Assembly (NCBI GenBank): GCA_016218715.1
Contig: JACRDG010000112.1
Coordinates: forward strand, 62,001 to 126,000
Source: Desulfomonile tiedjei
GTDB lineage: Bacteria; Desulfobacterota; Desulfomonilia; Desulfomonilales; Desulfomonilaceae
Direction of reading: 5' to 3'
Length of the DNA: 64,000 bases
The translations under genes were made by a program, and so were the position numbers. This document shows positions 16,792 through 25,600 of the stretch, piece after piece (the first letter of the stretch is position 1; every line of letters begins with the position of its first letter). Under the pieces are notes generated by a model. The model saw only the letters and a list, made by a program, of their open reading frames with translations, did not search any database and had not been told where the DNA came from.

Positions 16792-16932
16792 CATTTTCTC
16801 CGATTGCAAAAGAGCGGCTTGAACAGGAGTCTTCTTGTCCCACCGAATACTCTCGGGGGCCCACGGGAGGGCACGTCGCTCCCGCGCGTGGTCAAGGAGC
16901 TGATGCCGAGTCGCAAACCAAGGAGTAACTTT

Positions 16933-16976
16933 GGGGAGAACCTTTTTTGAAAGAAGGTTTCCCCCAGATTACTTCT
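16933..16976. repeat. Dispersed hairpin repeat (copy 1)
   Basis: Near-palindrome: GGGGAGAACC, a T-rich centre, then GGTTTCCCCC, followed by AGATTACTTCT. Four related copies are at 19695-19734, 19834-19876, 28045-28086 and 63538-63580. It lies downstream of the SDR gene on the minus strand, so it may act as a terminator. The adjoining motif AGCGGCTCGGTATCAG (16982-16997) contains the SDR stop codon. Confidence 0.7.
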
Positions 16977-16993
16977 CTGAGAGCGGCTCGGTA

Positions 16994-17758
16994 TCAGGTA
17001 TTGGCCAGGGTGCCTCCGTCGACGTAGATGGTCTGCCCGGTGACGAACTTGGCCGCGTCGGAGCAGAGAAACAGCACCGCGCCGACGATATCTTCCGGTT
17101 CCGCGATGCGGCCGAGCGGTATGCGGCTTACGAGCTGTTGCTCGATCTCCGGATTGGCCCAGATGGGCTGGCTGAAGTGGGTCCGCGTCATACCTGGCCC
17201 CACCGCATTCACCAGGACATTCATAGGACCCCATTCCACGGCCATGCACATGGTGAGCATCTTCACCGCGGCCTTGCTCGCGTAATACGCGCCCATCAGC
17301 GGTCCGCCTCGCACCGCGCCGACGGTGGTCACATTGACGATGCGGCCTCCGCCCTGCGCCATCATCACCTTTGCGGCAGCACGGCTGAGCAGGAAGGTCC
17401 CTTTGACATTGGTATCGAAGATCTTGTCAAAGCCGTCTTCCCGGAGGTCCATGAGCGGCCGCAGGAAGCTCCTCGCCGCGTTGTTGATCAGGATATGGAG
17501 GCCGCCGAACGCCTTGAGGGTCTCCTCAACCAGAGCGTCGATCCGGTCGCTGTGCGTGACGTCGGTCACACATGCCAGCGCCTCGCGGCCTCGTTCACGG
17601 ATCTCTTCGGCAACCGCGTCGATGTCCTGCTCGCTCCTCGCGGCGATCACCACTTTGGCGCCGCATTCCGACAGCCCCAGGGCAATGGATCTGCCGATAC
17701 CTTTTCCACCGCCGGTTACGATAGCCACCTTCCCTGTCAGATCAGGGTGCATGTTCAT
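16994..17758 (-). CDS. Short-chain dehydrogenase/reductase
   Basis: 254 residues from ATG 17758, with GGAGG about nine bases upstream. Classical SDR layout: cofactor motif TGGGKGIG (15-22), NNAA (92-95), and catalytic Y158-x3-K162. A basic A-R-S after strand two suggests NADP(H) preference. The catalytic serine, expected 13 residues before the tyrosine, is Thr145 (segment VNVTTVGAV), which is uncommon. FabG-like 3-oxoacyl or alcohol oxidation is the likely chemistry. It is upstream of the two 2-hydroxyacyl-CoA dehydratase genes on the same strand but separated by about 200 bases containing a terminator-like repeat, so cotranscription is uncertain. Confidence 0.88.
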   Translation of the reverse strand: MNMHPDLTGKVAIVTGGGKGIGRSIALGLSECGAKVVIAARSEQDIDAVAEEIRERGREALACVTDVTHSDRIDALVEETLKAFGGLHILINNAARSFLRPLMDLREDGFDKIFDTNVKGTFLLSRAAAKVMMAQGGGRIVNVTTVGAVRGGPLMGAYYASKAAVKMLTMCMAVEWGPMNVLVNAVGPGMTRTHFSQPIWANPEIEQQLVSRIPLGRIAEPEDIVGAVLFLCSDAAKFVTGQTIYVDGGTLANT

Positions 17759-17988
17759 TGCTCCACACCTCCATTCAGCGGGTGTCTCTCCCGCGGCCCG
17801 GTCGATCAAGATTACGAGAATTCGTGTGTTCAGGCAACTATTATGGTGGCACCGAAGAGGATTTGGGCTGGACGTCGGTCTCGAACTGCGACGTGGCCGA
17901 TGAGCTTGGACGCCTCCCGGAGTTGTGGTATTTCCTATCCCCAGCGACGTGGCCATCTCCGCGAGCGGAGCCGCAAGGAGCCGAGTGG

Positions 17989-19692
17989 ATGCCCGAAGAC
18001 ATGCCTGCAGAGAGCCTCACTACGTGCCTGCAAACCGGAACCAGCGGAAGCCGGTTTCCGTACGTGGTCGCACTTGGGCTGGTGGTGCTGCTCGTCGGCG
18101 TGAGGATGTGGACTGGGGCAGGCTTCGGTTTCCAAGACCAGTTCGGGCCGGCAGGCAGGCCGACGGTCGCATCGGGGTTCCTGAAGAACCCGGACGACAA
18201 TCTGTCGTACGCTGCCTGGGCCGAGCAGGCACGGAACGGCCGCGTGGTGTTTGAGGACTTGTTCACCACGATGCCACATCCCAGGGTGTTCGTTAACCTC
18301 TACTTTCTTCTGGTGGGGAACGTGAGCCGCGTGCTGAATGTCCCCGTCACTGCGGTCCTGATTCTTTTCGGTATCTGCGGAGCTGCGCTCACGGTGATCC
18401 TTGCCTTTCGGGTCGCGCTGCTCCTCGGCTTCCCTGAGACTGCAGCTCGGTGGGGCACGATCTTTGCCGCGTTCTCCTCGGGATTCTCCGGCCTGATGAT
18501 CCTCATCAACAAGGTCGCAGGAACGGGATTGCCCGCGGTAGCCGCGGATCTGGATTACCAGGACGCGCTCCTGCTCTCCACGTTCTTTGCCTATCCGTAT
18601 CACAGCGTGGCCCTAGCCGGGATGGCCCTGCTCATCGCGGCTCTCCTGTCTCGCGAGCGCAGCAACGAGCAGGAACGCGGCTTGGGGACCCTTTTGGTTG
18701 TGCCGATCCTCGCCCTGATCTTGAGCTGGACGAGGCCGCACGAAATAGCCATGTTGGCCGGGACCTACGGCCTCTATGTCCTCCTGTTGATGGGGTCCCG
18801 CGACTCGGCGTGGACCCGCTCCTTGAAACTGCTGGTCATCATCGGATGCGCCGCGTTGCCCGCACTGGTCTACTACCATTCGCTGGAACGGCTGGATGTG
18901 TGGGTCTACATTGCCCAGTTGAGCGGGGATCATCCGCGGGAGCGGTGGTTCTGGCTCATCGGCTACGGAGCTGCATTACCCTTTGCGATTCTGGGGAGCG
19001 TGCTTTGTTTCCGCAACGCTCAGTGGTCGCGAGGTAGATGGTTTGCGCTCTGGATAGGCCTCCTCGTCGTTTTCCTCGTGGTGTTGCCGATTCGCCAGAC
19101 GAAGATCTGCGATGGCGGGCACTTCCCCATGACCATCCTGGCCGGTCTTGGTTTCTCGTGTCTTCTGGAGCGAGTAAGCCGCGTGCCGGGCACGTGGGCC
19201 CGCTGGCTCTGCCGGGTCGGGACCGCGAGCTGCTGCGTGCTGTTCTTCATCACGGTCCCCTTTCTCCTATCAGAGTACTCGGCTCACCGGTTCCCTTCCG
19301 AGCTGAAGCAGGTCGCAGCGGATGTCGGGAGGCTCTCCGGCAGGGGTGAGTGGCCACCGACTGTGCTGTGCAACACGGAAGCCGGAAAGATCCTCCCCGC
19401 GATCCGCGGAGTTAGAGTCTTTGCCGGCCACTGGGCACTGACCCCCGAGTTCGATTTGAAACAGGAGGATTTGGTCGCCGCGGGCGTGGAACCCGCGGAA
19501 TCGAATGGAATACACCCGCGGTTCGAGGCCTTTTCTCGGCTGCTGACGGTGAATCGGTTCGATTACGTCCTGCTCAAACGACAGGTACCCGCAATGCAAT
19601 TTGTGCCTCACATCCCTCCTTTGCAGCTTGTCCATGACTACGGAACCTACCGCCTCTACCAAATGAAAACCGTTCCGATTTCCAAGAAGTAA
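17989..19692 (+). CDS. Polytopic membrane protein, GT-C glycosyltransferase-like
   Basis: 567 residues from ATG 17989, with AAGGAG eight bases upstream; the frame runs further upstream but without support. About eleven to thirteen hydrophobic segments start with YVVALGLVVLLVGV. The first large extracytoplasmic loop carries NPDDNLSYAAWAEQARNG, resembling the acidic motif of lipid-sugar-dependent GT-C transferases, and a C-terminal soluble domain follows the last helix (RFPSELKQVAADV onward). This suggests transfer of a sugar from a polyprenyl-phosphate donor at the outer face of the inner membrane, but no specific family is recognised. It is divergent from the SDR gene. Confidence 0.65.
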   Translation: MPEDMPAESLTTCLQTGTSGSRFPYVVALGLVVLLVGVRMWTGAGFGFQDQFGPAGRPTVASGFLKNPDDNLSYAAWAEQARNGRVVFEDLFTTMPHPRVFVNLYFLLVGNVSRVLNVPVTAVLILFGICGAALTVILAFRVALLLGFPETAARWGTIFAAFSSGFSGLMILINKVAGTGLPAVAADLDYQDALLLSTFFAYPYHSVALAGMALLIAALLSRERSNEQERGLGTLLVVPILALILSWTRPHEIAMLAGTYGLYVLLLMGSRDSAWTRSLKLLVIIGCAALPALVYYHSLERLDVWVYIAQLSGDHPRERWFWLIGYGAALPFAILGSVLCFRNAQWSRGRWFALWIGLLVVFLVVLPIRQTKICDGGHFPMTILAGLGFSCLLERVSRVPGTWARWLCRVGTASCCVLFFITVPFLLSEYSAHRFPSELKQVAADVGRLSGRGEWPPTVLCNTEAGKILPAIRGVRVFAGHWALTPEFDLKQEDLVAAGVEPAESNGIHPRFEAFSRLLTVNRFDYVLLKRQVPAMQFVPHIPPLQLVHDYGTYRLYQMKTVPISKK

Positions 19693-19694
19693 TA

Positions 19695-19734
19695 CCGGGG
19701 AGAACTTCTCTGTGTAAAGGAGTTCCCCTCTGGC
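19695..19734. repeat. Dispersed hairpin repeat (copy 2, degenerate)
   Basis: CCGGGGAGAACTTCTC then AGGAGTTCCCC: imperfect stem-loop directly after the stop of the GT-C-like gene. Placement suits a terminator. Confidence 0.55.
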
Positions 19735-19756
19735 CTCATTCAAGAAACTCTATTGC

Positions 19757-19803
19757 CCTTGGCTTTCCGTCTCTCCTCGACGAGGAGAGACGGAAAGCCA
19801 AGG
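19757..19803. repeat. Perfect 23-bp inverted repeat (long palindrome)
   Basis: Arms 19757-19779 (CCTTGGCTTTCCGTCTCTCC followed by TCG) and 19781-19803 are exact reverse complements with a single central A. It lies between the convergent GT-C-like gene and the selenoprotein gene, between two copies of the GGGGAGAACC repeat. It would form a very stable hairpin or cruciform. Confidence 0.9.
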
Positions 19804-19833
19804 AAACAAGAAGTTTTTGGAGAGGGGTCCGGC

Positions 19834-19876
19834 GAGAAACCTTTTTTCAAAAAAGGTTCTCCCCGGATTACTTCTT
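19834..19876. repeat. Dispersed hairpin repeat (copy 3)
   Basis: GAGAAACC, a T/A-rich centre, GGTTCTCCCC and then GGATTACTTCT. Closely matches the copies at 16933 and 63538. It lies just downstream of the selenoprotein gene (minus strand) and may serve as its terminator. Confidence 0.7.
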
Positions 19877-19892
19877 CGAATCCGATTCGCTT

Positions 19893-21011
19893 TCACGCGC
19901 CCGAGTCGTTGAGGATCTTGTGGATTTGTGCCTTGGGAAGGACACCGACGAAGCTTGCGGTAATTTCCGCGTTTCGCACGACGAAAATCGTGGGGATCTT
20001 CCGGATGCCGAAAGCTGAGACCAGTTCCCGCTCAGATACCATGACCAGGCCCACAACGGCCTTCCCCCTTGTCTCGCCCGCAACTTCACTCAGAACGGAT
20101 GCCATCCGTTTGCATGGCGGTCAAGTGTCGCTATAGAACTGGAACAGCACCGGATAGACCTTCGACGCCTCGACAACTTCCTGCTTGAAGTCGCCCGCAG
20201 TAAACAACCGCAGCGTGCCCGTGGCGTAGGTCTTCTGTACCGTGCGTGGCTCCTGGCGGGGCGGGGCGGGGCGAGGGGGCTCCGTGGTCGGCTGTCGAAA
20301 TTCTCTGCCCGGTGGTCGCTCGGTTACTTTCAGGGGAGTGCTGGGTTTGGGGATCGGGATCTGTTCGGAGGTGTCCGTGGAATTCTGCGCGTCCCCTTCG
20401 GTTTCGGCAAAGAGAGAGCTTTCCACTTCCTGTGCCGGCGCCTGCGGACGGGTCGATTTCATATCCTTGGCCAAGCCGAGGGCCTTCTGGTAAGTCTCTT
20501 TCGGCGTGACCGCGGCAACATTTGTCCGCTCCCCGGCTCGATGGCGAGACCAGATCAACAGGAAGGCTCCAAGGACCATCACGGCCACGACGCTCCAGAC
20601 GACCGGGGTCCACGACTTCGATGCGCTGGCCTCAAGGTAACCCATGGTTTCGACTGAGGCACGCTCGACTGGGGCATCTCCCGTCTGCCGCGCGAGGAAC
20701 TTCTCGACCACGACGCCACACGCGGGGCATTCCTCGAATTCACGTTCCTGGCCCTGGTGGCAAGCAGGGCAGTACCAGAGGTACCCGTGCTCCGGACCTT
20801 GCGGCGGTTCGCCTTCGCTCGGCGACGTGAACCCCCGTTTCCGAAGTTCGGCTTCGCTTAAGGCCTTCGCGGCCACCAGTTTCCGGCACACCGTCTCGAG
20901 GGACGTGTCGGAGAGGCCGTACTTACGCTTCAATTGTGTGCGATCCATGCCGGCGCGGATATCGGTAACAATTTGTTTGGCGCTGACCTTCCGTTTCTCG
21001 GAATCGGCCAT
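19893..21011 (-). CDS. Membrane-anchored thioredoxin-like selenoprotein (in-frame TGA = Sec297)
   Basis: A 372-residue protein if the TGA at 20123-20121 is read as selenocysteine. The frame is unbroken on both sides: 296 codons before, 75 after. Order: helical N-terminus with a helix-turn-helix look (residues 10-50), zinc ribbon C81/C84/C95/C98, one membrane helix (about 134-154), a Pro/Glu-rich linker, then a thioredoxin fold. The fold reads FQFYSDT-U-PPC-K, so Sec takes the first cysteine position of the CxxC centre, and the cis-proline motif RKIPTIFVV follows. A hairpin fitting the bacterial SECIS rule is directly downstream of the TGA. Likely a thiol oxidoreductase facing the periplasm with a cytoplasmic zinc ribbon. 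The alternative is a pseudogene with a Cys-to-stop mutation. Confidence 0.8.
20094..20123 (-). promoter_or_regulatory. bSECIS-like element with the UGA codon
   Basis: After UGA (20123-20121) the mRNA has a perfect seven-base stem AACGGAU/AUCCGUU (20110-20104 with 20100-20094) and a GGC loop. The loop starts 18 nt after the UGA and its first two bases are G. This fits the published bacterial rule (loop 16-37 nt downstream, G among the first two loop bases). A competing GCCAU/AUGGC stem is also possible. Confidence 0.7.
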
Positions 21012-21682
21012 CGGGGAATTCCTTCCGTGAGCCTGGCCGACTCTGCTGACGCCTGCCGGCTTATTCCACTCTATCGGTTATGAACAGGCTCGTCAAGCCG
21101 GGAATCTTCCATCGGGCCGCACCTCAGTACTCTGAGGCACAGATCCGGCGGCGTACTTGCGGCATGCTATGAGTGCTGCATGTGGCGTCCCGGAGGGACG
21201 CACGTTGCATAGCCATGGGTTTCAACCCATGGTACAAAGGCCTCTCGAAGACAGTCCGGACCCTGAGGGGGTCCACCAAACTCGCAATCCTGTGCTCGTG
21301 CTTGGTCGACTCCTTCAGGGTCGGTTCCTCAGTGATCGTGTAGGCTGCCGACCACGGGCTCCCGCCCGTGGCTACTGTTGGTCAGCCCCTTCGGGGCTTG
21401 GCGGTTCCCCCGAATACGTGACCGTAGTTGCGCCAAAGTGTACTCAGCCTTCTCCCTTGGAGCACATCTGTTTCGGTAACCACTATGGGCGCGGCTGAAT
21501 TATTCTCGCATGTGTCTCCGCATCTAATCTTCGCTTGACCTTGCTTTCCAGAGTGGTATCCTGGAACTAGCACGGTTCCATCCGTTACCATCTCAACCCC
21601 CCACGCGAATCTGGATATCTTCCAGCCTTCCCCTGAATCCGGGTCCTCACGTTAACGCTCCACAACACAAAGGAGACGAAAG
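21012..21682. repeat. Gene-free region with dispersed stem-loop repeats
   Basis: No gene is supported. About 21183-21290 and 21294-21405 hold tandem-like modules of short hairpins: GCGTCCC/GGGACGC, CCATGGGTTTCAACCCATGG, GACCCTGAGGGGGTCC, CCACGGGCTCCCGCCCGTGG and AGCCCCTTCGGGGCT. Relatives recur at 22237-22452. Such modules look like mobile REP-type or retro-like repeat DNA, not coding DNA. Confidence 0.65.
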
Positions 21683-21853
21683 ATGAAAGAGCCGGAGCCA
21701 CATGACAGGTTGAAGTTCGTGGAATTGGCGCGGACGCTTGAAGCAGACAGGTTGCTCAAGCAGGAGGAATGGAACCAAAAGAACCAGGCTTGGGTCAAGG
21801 AATATGGGCCGATTCCTTTCCAGGTGCAAAAGCTGTTTTTCGATGGCAAGTAG
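21683..21853 (+). CDS. Small protein of unknown function (56 residues)
   Basis: The ATG at 21683 has AAAGGAG seven to eight bases upstream. The product is highly charged and helical (MKEPEPHDRLKFVELARTL, then EADRLLKQEEWNQKNQAW), ends FFDGK, and has no membrane segment. It begins just after a repeat-rich region and is followed by a 13-bp stem-loop. I recognise no family. The strong ribosome site, protein-like composition and following hairpin support a genuine small gene. Confidence 0.6.
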   Translation: MKEPEPHDRLKFVELARTLEADRLLKQEEWNQKNQAWVKEYGPIPFQVQKLFFDGK

Positions 21854-21874
21854 ACCCGCGTGCAATCGCCTTAT

Positions 21875-21913
21875 GGAAAGCCCTGGGCATTGGCTGTGGT
21901 CCCGGGGCTTTCC
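21875..21913 (+). terminator. Stem-loop after the small gene (terminator-like, no U tract)
   Basis: GGAAAGCCCTGGG (21875-21887) pairs along 13 positions with CCCGGGGCTTTCC (21901-21913), one G-U pair. There is no run of T after it, so termination is uncertain. Confidence 0.5.
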
Positions 21914-22638
21914 CGTTTCAGGCCACCTCTTCCTTTGAGTGACCTTCGCTTCTGCCTGCAGTTCCTGCGGCGAATACCTCGAACGGTGCGGTTCGCTTCG
22001 CTCGCCACACCCTACGCCAGAGGGAAATGGAGCTCCCAGTGGCGCCGGCATCTTGCCGGTGATTTCCCTCTCCCTCTGGGAGCGGGGACAATTGTCTGCT
22101 CCCAGTCCATTCCCTCTCCCCCTGGGAGAGGGTTGGGGTGAGGGCCGGTCAAGAGCCCCATCTGTTCGCGACATTACGTAAGGCTGCAGGGTGGCGAGGT
22201 ACCAGGGACCGGGCTCTCCACGCTGCCCATTTGATGAATTCGGTTGCGCCCTGACGGGGCGCACGGTGAATAGCCACGGGTGAAACCCGTGGATTGCTGC
22301 GCCCAATTCATGCAAAGATGCGACCCTGAAGGGGTCGACCAATAATGACGTTGGTGGACCCCTTCAGGGTCCGGGTTCGTTTGTGCGGGGCTCGTCTCCC
22401 GGGGGTTGAAACCCACGGCTATTCACCGTATGCCCCTTCAGGGCACAGGAGATGTGGCTCCTCCATTCAGACAGCTGTTGCCGCTCGCAGGGTTTCATGC
22501 ATGAGTGCGTGAGCGAGTGGCGAAACCGGATTTATGAAACGGAGCATTGTGAAACCGCTTGTCATTTCCAGTCAGTGACCGTATTCTCTCTTTCGAAGAA
22601 GAAACACGACGAACCTCCGCACGGGAGGCGGACTGTCC
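21914..22638. repeat. Gene-free repeat cluster before the restriction-modification gene
   Basis: Contains GGCGCCGGCATCTTGCCGGTGA (split; 22041-22062), paired CCCTCTCCCTCTGGGAG hairpins (about 22066-22142), and two modules at 22237-22345 and 22350-22452 with CCACGGGTGAAACCCGTGG, GACCCTGAAGGGGTC and GACCCCTTCAGGGTC. Near 22525-22555 a segment resembles the right end of the MITE-like elements (GGATTTATGAAAC). No open reading frame with a ribosome site is seen. Confidence 0.6.
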
Positions 22639-25600
22639 ATGCCGACTATCGAGCTGAAACCGAATCACAAGGCCGTCAAAGACTATTACGCAGGCCTCGA
22701 AGCATTTCACCGGCTCGGCGTCACCCATGAGACGGCTGTCCGTGCTGCGTTCCAAAGGCTCCTGGAGCATTGCTGCAGACAGGCCAAGTGGACTTTCATC
22801 GGCGAATACAAATACGTCAGGAAAGGCCAGCGACCCCTCAGCGTTGACGGCGCTGCGGTGGACGGCTTCAAAATCCCGCAGGCATATTGGGAGGCCAAGG
22901 ACACGCATGATGACCTCCGGAAGGAAGTGCAAACGAAGTTCCGGAAGGGTTATCCGAGGAACAATATCGTTTTCCAGAGTCCGGACACAGCAATTCTCTG
23001 GCAGGATTCCCGGGAGGCACTTGAAGCTGACATCACCAAGCCCGACATGCTGGTCTATGTCGTAAAGGAGCTTTTTGGATACAGTTCCGAGACACAACGG
23101 GACTGGGAAGTTGCGGTCGAAGAGTTCAAACCTCATATTCCCCAAATCGCCGCCACGGTCGTCGAACTCATCGAGGTCGAACGCAAGGAAAATAAACCTT
23201 TCTTGCAAGCCTTCAATGCCTTCGCGGAAGTGTGTCGCTCATCGATTAACCCCAATTTGTCGGATGCCGCAGTCGAAGAAATGCTCGTGCAGCATCTGTT
23301 GACCGAGCGGATTTTTCGAAAGGTCTTCCACAACTCCGAGTTCACTGACCGCAACATCATCGCCCATGAAATTGAACGGGTTATCCATGCCCTCACATCA
23401 AGGAAGTTCAGTAGAGAAGAGTTTCTGCGCCCACTGGATCGCTTTTACGGAGCATTGGAAAAGAGAGCCGAGACGCTCGATGACTACAGCCAGCAGCAGA
23501 CCTTCCTCAACACGGTGTACGAGAAGTTCTTTCAGGGTTTCGCGGTCAAGCAGGCAGACACGCACGGGATAGTATACACACCTCAGCCTATTGTGGATTT
23601 TATGGTCCGATCCGTTGAGGAAATCCTGAACAAGGAGTTCGGCAAGAGCCTCAGTGACGAAGGCGTCCACATAATCGACCCTTTTGTTGGCACGGGAAAC
23701 TTTATCACACGGATCATGCGGGAGATCAAGAAGACAGCCCTCCCTCAGAAATATGCCAACGAACTGCACTGCAATGAGGTGATGCTGCTCCCCTACTACA
23801 TCGCGTCCATGAACATCGAACACGAGTATTACGAACGCTCCGGCGAATACAAACCTTTTGAAGGGATCTGCCTGGTGGACACCTTTGAGTTGGCAGAGGA
23901 CAAGCAGTTGTCCTTGATGTTCACGGAAGAAAACACGGAACGGGTCGAGAAGCTGAGAAGAACCAAGCTGTTCGTCATAATTGGGAATCCCCCGTACAAC
24001 TCGAAGCAGCTAAACGAAAACGACAATAATAAGAATCGGAAATACAAAACCATGGACACGCGGGTATCACATACTTATGCCCACGATAGTGTAGCCTCCA
24101 ACAAAAACAAACTGGCCGACCCTTATGTTAAGGCCGTCCGCTGGGCATCGGACAAAGTTCTCGAAAATGGCGAAGGCGTGGTAGCTTTTGTCTCAAACAA
24201 CAGCTTCATAGAGAAAAAAGCTTTTGATGGGATGCGGAAACACCTTGAACAGGATTTCGATCTCATTTACATCCTCAACCTCCGTGGGGATGTCCGAGAC
24301 AACCCCAAGATTTCAGGGACAACTCACAATGTCTTTGGGATACAAATTGGCGTAAGCATCAACCTCTTTGTCAGACTTGTGAATCACACCGCTGGTCGTT
24401 GCCGGATATTCTATTCCGCTGTTGACGATTTCTGGAGGAAAGAAGACAAGCTCTCGTTCTTGGAATCCACTGGAACGTATTCCGGCATCAAGTGGCTCGA
24501 TATGACCCCTCAGGCTAAGCATGCTTGGCTCACAGAAGGTCTTAGGACCGATTTTGATCTTATGATGCCGATGGGAACGGTGGGCAAAAACCTCGGTGAC
24601 CGAGCTTTGTTCACCATTTTCAGTTTGGGTGTGAACACCAACCGAGACGCATGGGCCTACAATTTCAACCCGGCAGAATTAGGGCAAAACATGCGACGCA
24701 CCATCACGGCTTACAACGAACAAGTATTTAGTTGGCTCAGGATTGCCGACAAACCCAAAGTGGATGATTTCGTGCTCAATGATGATACGAGATTAGCGTG
24801 GAGCAGAGATCTCAAATTAGACATGACACGTGGTAGAACCCTAGAGTACGAAGAGCAAAGCATTCGACCATCCATATACAGACCCTTTACGAGAGTCTGC
24901 TTGTACTTTGATAGAACTATGAATGAAGAAGTCTACCGCTTTCCAACAATTCTCCCGACTACGGCTACCGAGGGAGAAAATCGCCTAGTATGCGTTGGGG
25001 CGTACGGCCGAAAGGCTTTCGCTGCCATTATGGTCGCGTTCATACCCAATCTTAATCTATTCGGTGACCCGCAACAGTCCTTCCCATTCTATACTTATGA
25101 CGAAGACGGTAACAATCGCCGGGAGAACATCACCGACTGGGCTCTTGAGCAGTTTTCCTCCACTCTCTGTGCAGACACGGACAAATGGCAAATCTTCCAC
25201 TACGTTTACGGAATCCTCCATTCTCCAGAATACTGCAAGATGTTCAAGGTCAATCTGAAGAGGGAGCTTCCACGAATACCATTGCCCAAGAACCTTGAAC
25301 AATTCCATGGGTTCGCATCGGCCGGCGAACGATTGGCAGACTTGCATGTCAACTACGAGTCTCAGCCCGAATACCCGATGCAAAAGGATGAGAATCCGGA
25401 TAAGCCGCTCAACTGGCGTGTCGAGAAGATGAAGCTGACGAAGGATAAGACCGCCATTATCTATAACGACTTTCTCACGCTCGCGGGAATCCCGCCCGAG
25501 GTCTTCGAATATCGCCTCGGCAATCGTTCAGCCTTGGAGTGGATCATTGACCGCTATCAGGTGCGGACAGACAAACGGAGTGGCATCGTGAACGACCCCA

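Noticed and set aside
20121-20123. Reading the TGA as a true stop, giving a 296-residue protein plus a separate 70-residue gene
   Set aside because: Both parts are in the same frame and together form one thioredoxin fold broken exactly at its active-site residue; the downstream part has no ribosome site.
21177-22452. CRISPR array in the repeat-rich region
   Set aside because: Repeats are inverted hairpin modules of varied sequence with irregular spacing, not regular direct repeats with spacers.
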